Of a stretch of 64,000 bases of DNA, positions 1 through 9,266 are shown piece after piece (within the stretch, counting starts at the first letter, position 1; every line of letters begins with the position of its first letter). The notes under the pieces are model-generated. The model was not told the origin of the DNA. It did no database searches and saw nothing but the letters and a program-made list of their open reading frames with translations. Source of the stretch: Noviluteimonas gilva (lineage in GTDB: Bacteria; Pseudomonadota; Gammaproteobacteria; Xanthomonadales; Xanthomonadaceae). The stretch is taken from assembly GCF_009740395.1 (NCBI RefSeq), contig NZ_WOXT01000004.1, positions 248,001 to 312,000 on the forward strand, written 5' to 3'. A program made the translations under genes and the position numbers.

Positions 1-8
1 GTGCGACC

Positions 9-2483
9 ATGGGCGCCATGGCCAAACACCCCAGCAAGCGCGGCTCGAGCCGCGGCAAGACCCCGAGTTCCGCCGGCTTCCTCCCGGATTTCGCGAAGCC
101 CGCGAAGGGCAAGTCCTCCGCACCGCCCAAGAAAGGCAGCAGCGGCCCCAAGCACAAGGCCGCGCAGCGCCCCGGCTGGATGCCCGCCCCGCCCCCGATG
201 TCGGCACGCGGCGCACCGCCGTCGGCCGCCCCGCGGCCCGCGCCGAAGAGCGACCCGCACCACGCCCGCGAATCCGCACGCTACGACCAGCCCATCGCCA
301 GCCGCGAAATGTTGCTGCGCATCCTAGAGGCCAACGAAGGCCCGATGGATGCCGACGCCCTCGCGACCAAGCTCTCGCTCACCGAACCCGATCGCTTCGA
401 CGCGCTGAGCAAGCGCCTGGGCGCGATGGTCCGCGACGGCCAGTTGTTGCAGAACCGCACCGGTTCCTACGCACCGGCGCAGCGCATGGACCTGATCCCG
501 GGCGTGGTGATCGCCAATCCCGACGGCTTCGGCTTCCTGCGCCCCGATGCGGGCGCGCGTGCCGACGATCTGTTCCTGCCGCCCTTCGAAATGCGCAAGG
601 TGATGCACGGCGATCGCGTGCTCGCCTCGGTCACCAGCGTGGATCGCCGCGGTCGCCGCGAAGGCGCCATCGTCGAAGTCCTCGAACGTCGTCTCAATCG
701 CCTCATCGGTCGCTACACGGTCGAAGCCGGCATCGGCTACGTCGTTCCCGACGATCGCCGCATCCAACGCAACGTGCTGATTCCGCCGGGCGAAACGAGC
801 AATGCGAAGCCCGGGCAACTGGTTGTCGCCGAACTCGTGCAGGCGCCCGATCCGCAGCGCCCGCCCATCGGCAAGATCCTCGCGGTGCTGGGCGACAAGC
901 TGACGGCGTCGCTGGCGGTCGAAGCCGCGATCCACGCGCATGAAATCCCGCACGAATTTCCGCCGGCCGTGCTCGCCGAAGCGACCGACGTTCCGCTGGT
1001 CGTCGACGAATCGATGCTCGAGGGCCGCGTCGACCTGCGCAAACTCCCGCTCGTCACCATCGACGGCGAGGACGCGAAGGACTTCGACGATGCCGTCTAT
1101 TGCGAACCCACGCGCGAAGGCTTCCGCCTGGTCGTGGCCATCGCCGACGTCTCGCATTACGTACGCCCCGGCAACCCGCTCGACGACGAAGCCAAGCTGC
1201 GCGCGACCTCCGTGTACTTCCCCGGCTTCGTCGTGCCGATGCTGCCCGAGACCTTGTCCAACGGGATCTGTTCGCTGAATCCGAAGGTCGATCGCATGTG
1301 CTTCGTCTGCGACATGCAGATCGACCGCGAAGGCCAGGTCACCAAGTCGAAGTTCTACGAAGCGGTGATGAACTCGCATGCGCGCCTGACCTATACGCAG
1401 GTCTGGAACGCGATCGACGAGACCGCACTGCCCGAACTGCGTGAGGAAGCGCTGCAGGTGATCGGCGAACAACTGCCGCAGGTCCAGCGCCTGCACCAGT
1501 TGTTCCAGGTGTTGAAGAAGGCGCGCAGCAAGCGCGGCGCCATCGAGTTCGAATCCTCCGAAGTGCGCTTCGTGCTCGGCCCGCAGGGCGAAGTCACGCA
1601 AGCCGGCATGCTGCTGCGCAACGACGCGCACATGCTGATCGAGGAGTGCATGATCGCGGCGAACGTCGAAGCCGCGCGCTACATCCTGAAGAAGAAGATC
1701 CCCGCGCCGTTCCGCGTGCACGACAAGCCGCCGGAGCAGAAGTACACGGACCTGCTGGAATTCCTCAAGGAATTCCACCTCAAGATGCCGCCGTGGTCGA
1801 AGGTCGAACCGCGCGACTTCACGGCGTTGCTGAAGAAGATCCGCGAGCGCCCGGATGCCACGTTGCTGGAATCGGTGCTGCTGCGCAGCCAATCGCTCGC
1901 GGTGTATGCGGCGGAGAACCTCGGCCACTTCGGCCTGGCGCTCGATGCGTACGCGCACTTCACCTCGCCGATCCGCCGCTATCCCGATTTGTTGCTGCAC
2001 CGCGCGATCAAACACGCGCTTTCGGGCGGCACTGCGGTGAACTTCAAGTACAGCGAGCATGAAATGGCCGCGCTGTGCCTGCAGTGCTCGGAGCGCGAGC
2101 GCCGTGCGGATGAAGCCGAGCGCGAAGTCGACGAGCGTTACCGCGCCGCATGGATGGAACAGCACGTCGGCGGCCAGTTCAGCGGCACGATCAGCGGCGT
2201 CACGAGCTTCGGCTTGTTCATCGAACTCGACGAATCGAAGGTCAACGGCCTGGTCCACGTGACGCAGTTGCCGAACGACTATTACCACTTCGATCCGATC
2301 CGCAAGACGCTCAAGGGCGAACGCACCGGGCGCGAATTCCGCCTGGGCGATCGGGCCGACATCGTCGTGCTGAAGGCGAGCGTCGAGGATCGGAAGATCG
2401 ATTTCCGCCTTGTCGAGGAGCGCGGCGAGAAGCCGTTGCCGCCGCGCGGCATGCCGGCGAAGAAGGTGAAACAGAAGTACTGA
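9..2483 (+). CDS. rnr: Ribonuclease R (3'-5' exoribonuclease)
   Basis: Processive 3'-5' exoribonuclease that degrades structured RNA in the cytoplasm. The 824-residue product has the family order: a basic N-terminus, a winged-helix segment at about 95-160, cold-shock-like domains at about 165-310, the RNB catalytic domain with DGEDAKDFDD at about 350-362 (metal-binding aspartates), an S1 domain from about 720, and a Lys-rich tail. The length is normal for RNase R. Two in-frame ATGs lie at 9 and 18. The second (MAKHPSK) is equally plausible, because the upstream sequence lies outside the window and no ribosome binding site can be judged. A QueC-like gene follows 21 bp downstream and may be co-transcribed. 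Confidence 0.96.
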   Translation: MGAMAKHPSKRGSSRGKTPSSAGFLPDFAKPAKGKSSAPPKKGSSGPKHKAAQRPGWMPAPPPMSARGAPPSAAPRPAPKSDPHHARESARYDQPIASREMLLRILEANEGPMDADALATKLSLTEPDRFDALSKRLGAMVRDGQLLQNRTGSYAPAQRMDLIPGVVIANPDGFGFLRPDAGARADDLFLPPFEMRKVMHGDRVLASVTSVDRRGRREGAIVEVLERRLNRLIGRYTVEAGIGYVVPDDRRIQRNVLIPPGETSNAKPGQLVVAELVQAPDPQRPPIGKILAVLGDKLTASLAVEAAIHAHEIPHEFPPAVLAEATDVPLVVDESMLEGRVDLRKLPLVTIDGEDAKDFDDAVYCEPTREGFRLVVAIADVSHYVRPGNPLDDEAKLRATSVYFPGFVVPMLPETLSNGICSLNPKVDRMCFVCDMQIDREGQVTKSKFYEAVMNSHARLTYTQVWNAIDETALPELREEALQVIGEQLPQVQRLHQLFQVLKKARSKRGAIEFESSEVRFVLGPQGEVTQAGMLLRNDAHMLIEECMIAANVEAARYILKKKIPAPFRVHDKPPEQKYTDLLEFLKEFHLKMPPWSKVEPRDFTALLKKIRERPDATLLESVLLRSQSLAVYAAENLGHFGLALDAYAHFTSPIRRYPDLLLHRAIKHALSGGTAVNFKYSEHEMAALCLQCSERERRADEAEREVDERYRAAWMEQHVGGQFSGTISGVTSFGLFIELDESKVNGLVHVTQLPNDYYHFDPIRKTLKGERTGREFRLGDRADIVVLKASVEDRKIDFRLVEERGEKPLPPRGMPAKKVKQKY

Positions 2484-2504
2484 ACCGATGCAACGGAGGC
2501 ATCG

Positions 2505-3299
2505 ATGAGCGGCCAACCCGTCGAAATCTTCTGGACCGGTGGATGGGATTCCACCTTCCGCGTGTTGACGGTGCTGTTGGAGCACCGTCTCCCCGTCGCC
2601 CCGATCTACCTGCTCGATCGCACGCGCGCCTCGACGCAGATCGAGATCGAAACGATGGATCGCATCCGGGAAGCGCTGGCGCAGGCGTATCCGGAGACGC
2701 GCACGACCCTGCTGCCGACGACGATGTCCGAAGTCGCCGACATTCGGCCGGACGCCGAAATCGAAGCCGCGGGCGCTCGCCTCGCGACGCTCGGTATCGG
2801 CAGCCAATACCCATGGCTCGCGCGATACTGCAAGCAACACGGGAAGCATGAAGTCGAAATCGGCGCCGAACGCGCGGTGCACGTGCATGGCGCCGGCGTC
2901 GTGCTTTTCGACAACCTGTCGCAGCCCATCCCTTCGCCGCACGGCTACATGACGCGCCGCATTCCACCGGATGCGCCGAACCACGACGCCTGGCTGATCT
3001 TCGGCGCCTTCTCGTTCGCGCTGATCGACACCACGCGCGCAACGATGGTCGAGACATCGAGGCGCAACGGTTGGGAACCGCTGATGGGCCTGACCTGGTT
3101 TTGCCACCGCCCCGGCGGCGATCAACGCCCCTGCGGCCTCTGCAATCCCTGCATCAACGCGATCGACGAAGGCTTCGGCTGGCGCATCCCGCGCACGCGG
3201 CGCGTGTTGTCCGCCATCTACAAGCGCACGCTCTGGCCGTTGCGCAAGTCGGCGAGGAAGTTCGTGTTGCGGCGGCGGATGGCGACGCGGGGTTCCTGA
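2505..3299 (+). CDS. QueC-like PP-loop ATPase, paralogue 1
   Basis: Adenylating N-type ATP pyrophosphatase of the 7-cyano-7-deazaguanine synthase (QueC) fold; the substrate is unknown. The 264-residue product has a PP-loop (WTGGWDS, residues 10-16) near the N-terminus. A four-cysteine site (C200, C210, C213, C216; spacing C-x9-C-x2-C-x2-C) resembles the QueC zinc site. The C-terminus is Arg/Lys-rich. No queD, queE or queF gene is nearby, so a role in queuosine synthesis is not supported by context. A clear paralogue lies at 49962-50789, sharing the modified PP-loop, the TMDRIR and GIGSQY stretches and the cysteine cluster. Fold and ATP use are well supported; the reaction is not known. Confidence 0.75.
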   Translation: MSGQPVEIFWTGGWDSTFRVLTVLLEHRLPVAPIYLLDRTRASTQIEIETMDRIREALAQAYPETRTTLLPTTMSEVADIRPDAEIEAAGARLATLGIGSQYPWLARYCKQHGKHEVEIGAERAVHVHGAGVVLFDNLSQPIPSPHGYMTRRIPPDAPNHDAWLIFGAFSFALIDTTRATMVETSRRNGWEPLMGLTWFCHRPGGDQRPCGLCNPCINAIDEGFGWRIPRTRRVLSAIYKRTLWPLRKSARKFVLRRRMATRGS

Positions 3300-3568
3300 T
3301 CGGTTCGCGAGCGTCCTCGAAGCCCATCATGTCGTGGTTCCTGGGGCGACGATGCCGAAGGGCCTGCGCGCGAAGGCGGGAACGCGATTCGCCATCTGCA
3401 ATTGCGTGAACACCCTGAGCCTTGCGCGCATGGATCTGGTCGCCGGCCCGCGGATCGGCGGAAGGCGAAGCTACGAAACAACCCAAGTGCCGAACGAGCT
3501 TCTTCTCGCCGTCCGTAGGGCGGTCGCCTCAGTGCTGGAACTTCACGAGTCAACGCGTCCGGGCCACA

Positions 3569-3597
3569 TTGACTTGCTCGAGGCAACGTTCTAACGT
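3569..3597 (+). promoter_or_regulatory. Predicted sigma-70-like promoter for a small RNA
   Basis: TTGACT at 3569-3574 matches the -35 consensus at five of six bases. After a 17-bp spacer, TAACGT at 3592-3597 is a weak -10. Transcription would begin near 3604 and run into the strong terminator at 3706-3736. The weak -10 is the main reason for caution. Confidence 0.35.
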
Positions 3598-3603
3598 CGC
3601 CGC

Positions 3604-3736
3604 CGTCGGGAACTTCCCGGCTTACGAGACTGCAACGAGAACCCCAAGGGTTGGCAGTTGCAGCCGGCCGATCGCACGATGACAAGTGCTTTCGGATCCG
3701 CCTCGGCCCCCGCTTCGGCGGGGGCTTTGTCTTTTT
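3604..3736 (+). ncRNA. Candidate intergenic small RNA (about 130 nt)
   Basis: The 437-bp gap between the QueC-like gene and the maltodextrin cluster has no convincing protein gene but ends in a strong + strand terminator. Between the predicted promoter and that terminator lie foldable elements: CGGGA/TCCCG at about 3617-3629, and a nested hairpin whose outer arms are ACTGC/GCAGT and inner arms AACCC/GGGTT at about 3630-3660. This is the layout of a free-standing bacterial sRNA. I did not recognise a known family. The start is inferred from the promoter; the 3' end is the terminator U-tract. The rest of the gap (3300-3568) shows nothing convincing. Confidence 0.4.
3706..3736 (+). terminator. 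Rho-independent terminator
   Basis: A perfect 8-bp GC stem (GCCCCCGC/GCGGGGGC, 3706-3713 and 3718-3725) closed by a TTCG tetraloop is followed by TTTGTCTTTTT. The U-tract is on the + strand, so it ends a rightward transcript and not the leftward glycosidase operon that abuts it. Confidence 0.85.
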
Positions 3737-5443
3737 CTAGTTCGCCACGTGGCGCCGCGCGCGTGACATCCCGCGATCCAGTTCGGTCTTCAGCGTCGCG
3801 TCGGTGACGGGTGCGTCGAGCACGAACACCGCGACGTCATGCGGCGCAACCGTGGTTGCGATCGAACCGCCGACGGCCACATCCACCGTCGTGCCGGCGA
3901 ACGCGGACTTCCACTGACCCGGCTGCACGCGCAGGTCGAAAGCTGCCGGCGTCGCGCCCTTGTTGAGCAACACCAGCGCGACCTGCGCGGTCTTGCCCTG
4001 CTCCAGTACGCGGTAGAACGCCGCGCGGTCGCCCTTCATCTCGAGGTTCACCTGCAGTCCGCGCTGCAATGCGGGCGTGTGCGCGCGCAGGGTCGCGATG
4101 CGACGCAACTGGCGATAGATGCGACTGTCGGCGGCGGCATCGATCCGCTCCTGGCCGTAGTAATTGCGATTGCCGGCGTGTTCCGCCGTGCCGCGTTCGA
4201 AGCCGGTCTCCGAGCCGTAATAGATCACCGGAATCCCGCGCAACGTGAACAACGCATTGTTGGCGTCGACGAACCCATCGTCCGTCGCGTCCATGCGCGC
4301 CATGTCGTGGTTGTCGTAGAAGGTCATCAGGTCGTACGGATTCGCGTACGGGCCGTTGGTCAGGTACAGCGCCTGGTCGATGCGTTCGAAGCCTGCGTTC
4401 GGCTTGCCGAAGGTCTCGTTCATCGCCTTCTGCAGCGGGAAGTCGAGCACGCTCACGCCCGCGTTCTCGGGCAGGGTGTGTTCGGCGATCTTGTTCGCGT
4501 CGTAGTCGAAGGCTTCGCCGAACATGAAGAAGCCCGGATGCTTCTCCCGAATGCGCGTGGTGAACTTGTGCCAGAACGGATGCGGCATCCACCCGATGGT
4601 GTCGACGCGGAACGCATCGGCGCCCTGCCCGATCCACTGCTCGTACGCGCCGACGAAGTACTCGAGCACGCGCGGGTCGTTCTCGTTGATGTCCGACAGC
4701 TGCGCCAGCCCGCCCTTCGTGTTGTAGAAGGCGTTGAGCGGGTTGCCCGGGTCGAGCTTGGCGGGCGGCAGATTCATGTGGTCGGCGATCAGCTTGCCGT
4801 CCTTGTCGTAGATCTTCCCGTACTTGGGCTGTTGCTTCGGCATCGTGTACGCGGGCGAGCCGTGGTTGAGCACGATGTCGAGCACGGTCTTCATGCCGTG
4901 CGCCTTCAGGCCCTTGGTCAGGCCGCGGAAATCGAGGTTGTCGCTCGGCAGGTGTTCGTCGAGCTTGTAGAAGTTCACGCCCCAGTAGCCGTGGTAACCG
5001 GTCTTGCCGCGATCGGTCCACATGCCGCCCCATTTCACGGGGTCGCCGCCGGTGAAGGCTTCATCCGGGTTGTCGACGATCGGCGTCAGCCACACCGCGC
5101 CGAAGCCCATGTCCTTGATGTATTCGGCGTTGTCAAGCAGTCCGCGGAAGTCGCCGCCGAGGTAGCCGACGTTGTCGGACTTGCCCTTCGGCGCGCCCGG
5201 CGTCGGGCGATCGAAGGTGTGCAACGCGGCGCCCTTGCCCTGGTCGCGGTGGTCGTTCGACTTGTCGCCGTTGACGAAGCGATCGGTGAGGACGAAGTAG
5301 ACGGCGTCGGCGGCGAAGGGTTCGGTGGTGCCGTAATACTCGACGGGCTTGGGCGCTTCGGCTTTCTTCTCCGGCGCGACGGGCGGCGCGGGCTGCGTGC
5401 AACCGGCGAGTGCAATCGCGACGACGAGCAGCGCGCGCCTCAC
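3737..5443 (-). CDS. GH13 alpha-amylase/cyclomaltodextrinase-like lipoprotein
   Basis: Glycoside hydrolase of family 13, expected to cut alpha-1,4 bonds of maltodextrins in the periplasm or at the outer membrane. I start it at a GTG (5443) nested in the stop of the upstream MFS gene (GTGA overlap). This gives 568 residues beginning with a lipoprotein signal whose lipobox is LAGC; the longer reading frame upstream is antisense-like and was dropped. The catalytic triad is visible: D281 in FRVDT, E310 in FGEAFD and D380 in DNHDM. It is the last gene of the operon six-hairpin glycosidase - MFS - GH13, probably controlled by the operator at 9167. Exact specificity (amylase versus neopullulanase) cannot be read from motifs alone. 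Confidence 0.88.
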   Translation of the reverse strand: MRRALLVVAIALAGCTQPAPPVAPEKKAEAPKPVEYYGTTEPFAADAVYFVLTDRFVNGDKSNDHRDQGKGAALHTFDRPTPGAPKGKSDNVGYLGGDFRGLLDNAEYIKDMGFGAVWLTPIVDNPDEAFTGGDPVKWGGMWTDRGKTGYHGYWGVNFYKLDEHLPSDNLDFRGLTKGLKAHGMKTVLDIVLNHGSPAYTMPKQQPKYGKIYDKDGKLIADHMNLPPAKLDPGNPLNAFYNTKGGLAQLSDINENDPRVLEYFVGAYEQWIGQGADAFRVDTIGWMPHPFWHKFTTRIREKHPGFFMFGEAFDYDANKIAEHTLPENAGVSVLDFPLQKAMNETFGKPNAGFERIDQALYLTNGPYANPYDLMTFYDNHDMARMDATDDGFVDANNALFTLRGIPVIYYGSETGFERGTAEHAGNRNYYGQERIDAAADSRIYRQLRRIATLRAHTPALQRGLQVNLEMKGDRAAFYRVLEQGKTAQVALVLLNKGATPAAFDLRVQPGQWKSAFAGTTVDVAVGGSIATTVAPHDVAVFVLDAPVTDATLKTELDRGMSRARRHVAN

Positions 5444-6945
5444 GGCGACACCGCTGCGGCCGCGTGCGCGGCTGGTTCGCGGACGCGCAACACGCACAGG
5501 CCGGCGACGATGAGGCTCACACCGCCGATCACCAGCGCGTAGATCGGCTGATTGCCGAAGAACAGCTTCAACATCAGCCCCAGCAAACTCGCCGCCACCA
5601 ACTGCGGGATGACGATGAAGAAGTTGAAGATGCCCATGTACACGCCCATTTTTCCGGCCGGCAGCGAATCGGACAGCAACGCGTAAGGCAGCGACAGGAT
5701 CGAGGCCCACGCGAAGCCCACGCCGACCATCGACAGCAGCAACCACTGCGGATCGCGGATCACCGCAATCGACAGCAAGCCCAGTCCGCCGAGTACCGCA
5801 TTGATCAGATGGCTCGTGCGCAGGCCCCAGCGTTTCACCATCCACGGGATGACGATCGCCGCCAACGCCGCGAAGCCGTTGTACGCGGCGAACAACACGC
5901 CGACCCAGTTCGCGCCTTCGTTGTAGGCCGCCGACGTCGGATCGGTGCTGCCGAAATGCACCTGCGTCACCGCGCCCGTGGTGTAGATCCACATCGCGAA
6001 CAACGCGAACCACGAGAAGAACTGCACGACCGCGAGCTGGCGCATCGTGGGCGGCATGTCGTAGAGATCATCCATGATGTTCGCGAAGCCGCTGGTGGCC
6101 CCGCCCATCATCGTGCGCACCAGCAAGGCCACGCCGTATCCGGCGATCAAGCCGCCGAGCACGTACAGCTCGCGCGCCCAGCCCCGCGTCCAGACGGCCG
6201 CGACGAATCCCAATCCGATGACCAACCACGCGAGTGCCGTCGCCCGCATGCGCGCGGCATCCCGCGCGCGCGGCGCGATGGGCGGTGCTTCGTCCCAGGC
6301 CTGCAAGCGCTCCGGCGGATACTCGCGCGTGGTCGCGATCGTCCACACGATCGCGCCGAGCAACACCGCGCCGCCGAAATAGAACGCGTAATGCACCGTC
6401 GCGGGCACTTCACCGGGACCGGCGGTATTGGCGACGCCGAACTTCGCCAGCAACCACGGCAGGAGGCTCGCGACCACCGAGCCCACGCCGATGAAGAAAC
6501 TCTGCATCGCGTAACCGGACGCACGTTGCTTCACCGGCAACTGGTCGCCGACGAACGCGCGGAATGGTTCCATCGAAATGTTGATCGACGCATCGAGGAT
6601 CCAAAGCAACCCGGCTGCCATCCACAACACCGGCGAGTTCGGCATCGCGAACAACGCCAGGGATGCGAGGATCGCGCCGACGAGGAAATACGGCCGCCGC
6701 CGCCCGAGCCCGGTCCACGTGCGATCGGACAGATACCCCACGATCGGCTGCACGATCAGCCCGGTCAGGGGCGCTGCGATCCACAGCATCGGAATGTCGT
6801 CCATCGACGCGCCGAGCGTCTGGAAGATGCGGCTCGCATTCGAGTTCTGCAGCGCGAAGCCGAACTGGATGCCGAGGAATCCGAAGCACATGTTCCAGAT
6901 CTGCCAGAACGTGAGTGTCGGCTTGGCGGTGGGCGTCGCGGTCAT
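5440..6945 (-). CDS. MFS maltose/oligosaccharide transporter (SLC45/GPH-like)
   Basis: Inner-membrane carrier predicted to move maltose or maltodextrins with protons into the cytoplasm. The 501-residue product has about twelve hydrophobic segments and a large loop near residues 200-245. It has the sugar-cation symporter pattern of the SLC45/SUT-like group: a GYLSDRTW segment after TM2, RRRPYF in the next loop, and DASINI in a later helix. It lies 22 bp after the six-hairpin glycosidase and overlaps the GH13 lipoprotein start by 4 nt, so all three are one transcript. Together with the TonB receptor at 18194 it forms a full uptake path. The substrate is inferred from neighbours. Confidence 0.85.
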   Translation of the reverse strand: MTATPTAKPTLTFWQIWNMCFGFLGIQFGFALQNSNASRIFQTLGASMDDIPMLWIAAPLTGLIVQPIVGYLSDRTWTGLGRRRPYFLVGAILASLALFAMPNSPVLWMAAGLLWILDASINISMEPFRAFVGDQLPVKQRASGYAMQSFFIGVGSVVASLLPWLLAKFGVANTAGPGEVPATVHYAFYFGGAVLLGAIVWTIATTREYPPERLQAWDEAPPIAPRARDAARMRATALAWLVIGLGFVAAVWTRGWARELYVLGGLIAGYGVALLVRTMMGGATSGFANIMDDLYDMPPTMRQLAVVQFFSWFALFAMWIYTTGAVTQVHFGSTDPTSAAYNEGANWVGVLFAAYNGFAALAAIVIPWMVKRWGLRTSHLINAVLGGLGLLSIAVIRDPQWLLLSMVGVGFAWASILSLPYALLSDSLPAGKMGVYMGIFNFFIVIPQLVAASLLGLMLKLFFGNQPIYALVIGGVSLIVAGLCVLRVREPAAHAAAAVSP

Positions 6946-6967
6946 CGCGGGGTGTCCTCGTGGGAAC

Positions 6968-9109
6968 TCAGGGTAGCGGCACGATTGTTAGGGTGCCGAT
7001 ATCGGCTTCGTTGAGCGGGCCGGAAGCGCCGCCCTTGCCGCCGGTGTAGTGGGCGAAGTGGTCCAGGTCGCTCATGTTGGTGCCTCGATTGAGCGCGAAG
7101 GTGCAATTTGCGCCTGCTTTCGCTTCGAAGGTCCCCGACGTGGAGTCGGTTTCCGCTTCGTTGTGCGGCATCACGATCGTCGCGAACTGTGGCCACGGGC
7201 CCAGCTTCTTGTCGCACATCAGCCCGAGGCGCATGACGCCGGCCGTGATGCCGGTGTTGATCGGTCCGTTGGCATTGCGATAGCGAAAGCTCACCCGGTA
7301 GCGGCCGTCATTGGGCGCCATCCAATGCCACACGCGCGGAGACGCGCGTTCGGCGTGAAGCTCCGGACCCACGCAGGTCGTGCGGGAGGGGAGCGATTCG
7401 ATTTCGTCGGCCACGTTCGTCGCGCTGAAACATTGCGAGGTGCCGGTCATACGCACTTCGACCTCGCGGTCGGCATCGACCCGTTCAATGCGCTTTCCCT
7501 CGGAGTACAGGATCGTTCCGGCCGCCATCGCGATGCGCCACGCCTCGCCGTCGCGTACCGGCTTCGGCGGTTCGGGCTGCGGCGGCGCGAACTGCGCCCC
7601 GTTGCGGCGCAGGCCTTGCACGGACGCGTCCTGTGGCACCAGGTCGACGATCGTCTCGCGACCTTCCGTCCGTTGCGTGCCCGCAACAAGCAGTCCAGCG
7701 CTGCCCAAGGACTTCGGCTTGCGAAGGACAACGCGGCGTTCGCCAAGATCCAGCGCAATGGTGTCGCCGTCGCCGAACAACTCCGGCACCAGCTGCGTCG
7801 GCAGCATGGGCGTCACCGCGCCATCGTCTTCGACGCCGAACACGCCTCGCATCACCATGTCCAGGTAGCCGGCGACCGACCACAACTGCCGCGGCGAATT
7901 CACCACCGGCCCGCTCAGCTTTCCATCCTCGAAATGCACGGCCTGCGTGGTCAGCTCGTAGTTCTCCATGTTGGAACCGGCTTTCGCCGTCCCGCGCATC
8001 AGCGAGCGGATCTCGAAGGCGATGCGTTCTGCATTCTTCGTCGCGCGCGCGGCGCGCAGCGCGTATTCGCTGACGAACGGCCACATCGCGCGGTTGTGAT
8101 AGATCGGCGTGGCCGGCTGTTGCGGCCAGATCACCGGGCTGCCGTACTCGGCGACCGGATAGTTCGCCAAGGCACGCTGCGCACGATCGGCCGGCGCGAC
8201 GCCGGAGGTGATGACCAGCGACGTTCCCAGCAAGTCGTAACTTTCCACCGGAACAGGCGCCCACGCCGGGCCGATGTAGCTCATGTACATCCCGCGGCTT
8301 TCGTTCCAGAAGCGCCGGTTGATCGCATCGCGCAGCGCATCGGCTTTCGCCGCGTAGAAACCGGCGTTGTCCTTGTCCGTGTCGCCGTTCTCGCGATTGA
8401 GGCGTTCGGCCAGGCGCAACGCCTCGTAATGCAACACGTTCGTCGACAACGCGAAGGATTCAGCGATGAAGGTCGTGTCCTTCGCCGTCCACGCCGGATA
8501 GTTCTGTTCTCGCCAATCGAGGAACGAGGTCTCGCCGCGATACAGGCCGACCTCCGGGTCGAAGGCGAACGTGTCGTCCTGCGACAAGGTCATGAAGAGC
8601 GCTTGTTCGACTTCCTTCCGGAAGACCGGATCGCCGAGGAGGTGTCGCGCCGCGAGGAACCACACGACGCGATCGGTGCTCACGGGCCAACTGCCGCCGG
8701 AGCCGGTGTCCTGCGCGACCAGCTTCCATTTCGACTGGTCGCCCTGCACGCCCGGCGTGCGCACCGCGCCCAACTTGAACCGCAACGACGTCTTCGTCCG
8801 CTCCGGATCCAGCTTCGCCAACGCCAGGTCCGCCGCGTACGACAGATCGCGCGTCCATACGTAATGCCACTTCTCGCCCGTTTCGAAGCACACGCACGGG
8901 AAGGGTTTCTGGTCGTTGAACGACCAATCGGTGATCGCGTCGACCTTGTCCTGCTCCAGTTCGGTCTGTGCGAGCACGAACAGGCGGTCGAACTCGGCGC
9001 TGGCCGTCCGCGTCTTCATCGCCGGCTCGCCGGCCATGGCGAGCGCCGGCAGCAGTGCCATGAGGCAGCCAGCCACCTGTTTGAAGCCCCGCGGTCCCCG
9101 ACCCTTCAT
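6968..9109 (-). CDS. Exported six-hairpin glycosidase with C-terminal beta domain
   Basis: Predicted alpha-glucan-acting glycosidase of the (alpha/alpha)6 six-hairpin type (glucoamylase- or debranching-like), exported by a Sec signal. I start it at ATG 9109, which gives MKGRGPRGF plus a hydrophobic stretch ending ALAMAGEP. The product is 713 residues. HYVWTRDLSYA at about 90 and later W/E/D-rich stretches resemble the helical catalytic barrel. The last 170 residues look like a beta-sandwich binding module with paired cysteines. It is first in the leftward operon with the MFS and GH13 lipoprotein. The catalytic acids could not be assigned with certainty, so the exact GH family is open. Confidence 0.72.
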   Translation of the reverse strand: MKGRGPRGFKQVAGCLMALLPALAMAGEPAMKTRTASAEFDRLFVLAQTELEQDKVDAITDWSFNDQKPFPCVCFETGEKWHYVWTRDLSYAADLALAKLDPERTKTSLRFKLGAVRTPGVQGDQSKWKLVAQDTGSGGSWPVSTDRVVWFLAARHLLGDPVFRKEVEQALFMTLSQDDTFAFDPEVGLYRGETSFLDWREQNYPAWTAKDTTFIAESFALSTNVLHYEALRLAERLNRENGDTDKDNAGFYAAKADALRDAINRRFWNESRGMYMSYIGPAWAPVPVESYDLLGTSLVITSGVAPADRAQRALANYPVAEYGSPVIWPQQPATPIYHNRAMWPFVSEYALRAARATKNAERIAFEIRSLMRGTAKAGSNMENYELTTQAVHFEDGKLSGPVVNSPRQLWSVAGYLDMVMRGVFGVEDDGAVTPMLPTQLVPELFGDGDTIALDLGERRVVLRKPKSLGSAGLLVAGTQRTEGRETIVDLVPQDASVQGLRRNGAQFAPPQPEPPKPVRDGEAWRIAMAAGTILYSEGKRIERVDADREVEVRMTGTSQCFSATNVADEIESLPSRTTCVGPELHAERASPRVWHWMAPNDGRYRVSFRYRNANGPINTGITAGVMRLGLMCDKKLGPWPQFATIVMPHNEAETDSTSGTFEAKAGANCTFALNRGTNMSDLDHFAHYTGGKGGASGPLNEADIGTLTIVPLP

Positions 9110-9166
9110 GCGTCCCCCTGTGCTGGCCCCATGGTAGTCGAGCGACCTTCGCATGGACGGTGCGAT

Positions 9167-9180
9167 TGAAAACGTATTCA
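9167..9180. promoter_or_regulatory. LacI-type operator palindrome, copy 1
   Basis: TGAAAACGTATTCA matches the perfect palindrome TGAATACGTATTCA at 13 of 14 positions and has the central CG typical of LacI-family operators. It lies in the 157-bp gap between the leftward operon starting at 9109 and the rightward pair starting at 9267, so one site could control both. Two more copies occur at 18109 and 27107. Confidence 0.7.
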
Positions 9181-9266
9181 ATGCGCGGCCGCGGCGGCGC
9201 CGTGGAAGATGGCGCATCGCGTCGCGCGAGGGGACCCAGGCGCGCGGCAGGCAATCGAGGGAAGGC

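Noticed and set aside
3334-3594. 86-codon frame in the gap after the QueC-like gene
   Set aside because: No ribosome binding site, no family resemblance, and composition like other random high-GC frames; the terminator evidence favours a non-coding transcript further downstream.
3604-3736. The candidate small RNA as 6S RNA
   Set aside because: A GAACC..AAGGGTT..CAGCC stretch resembles part of 6S RNA, but the long closing stem and central bubble are missing, the transcript is too short, and the usual neighbour genes are absent.
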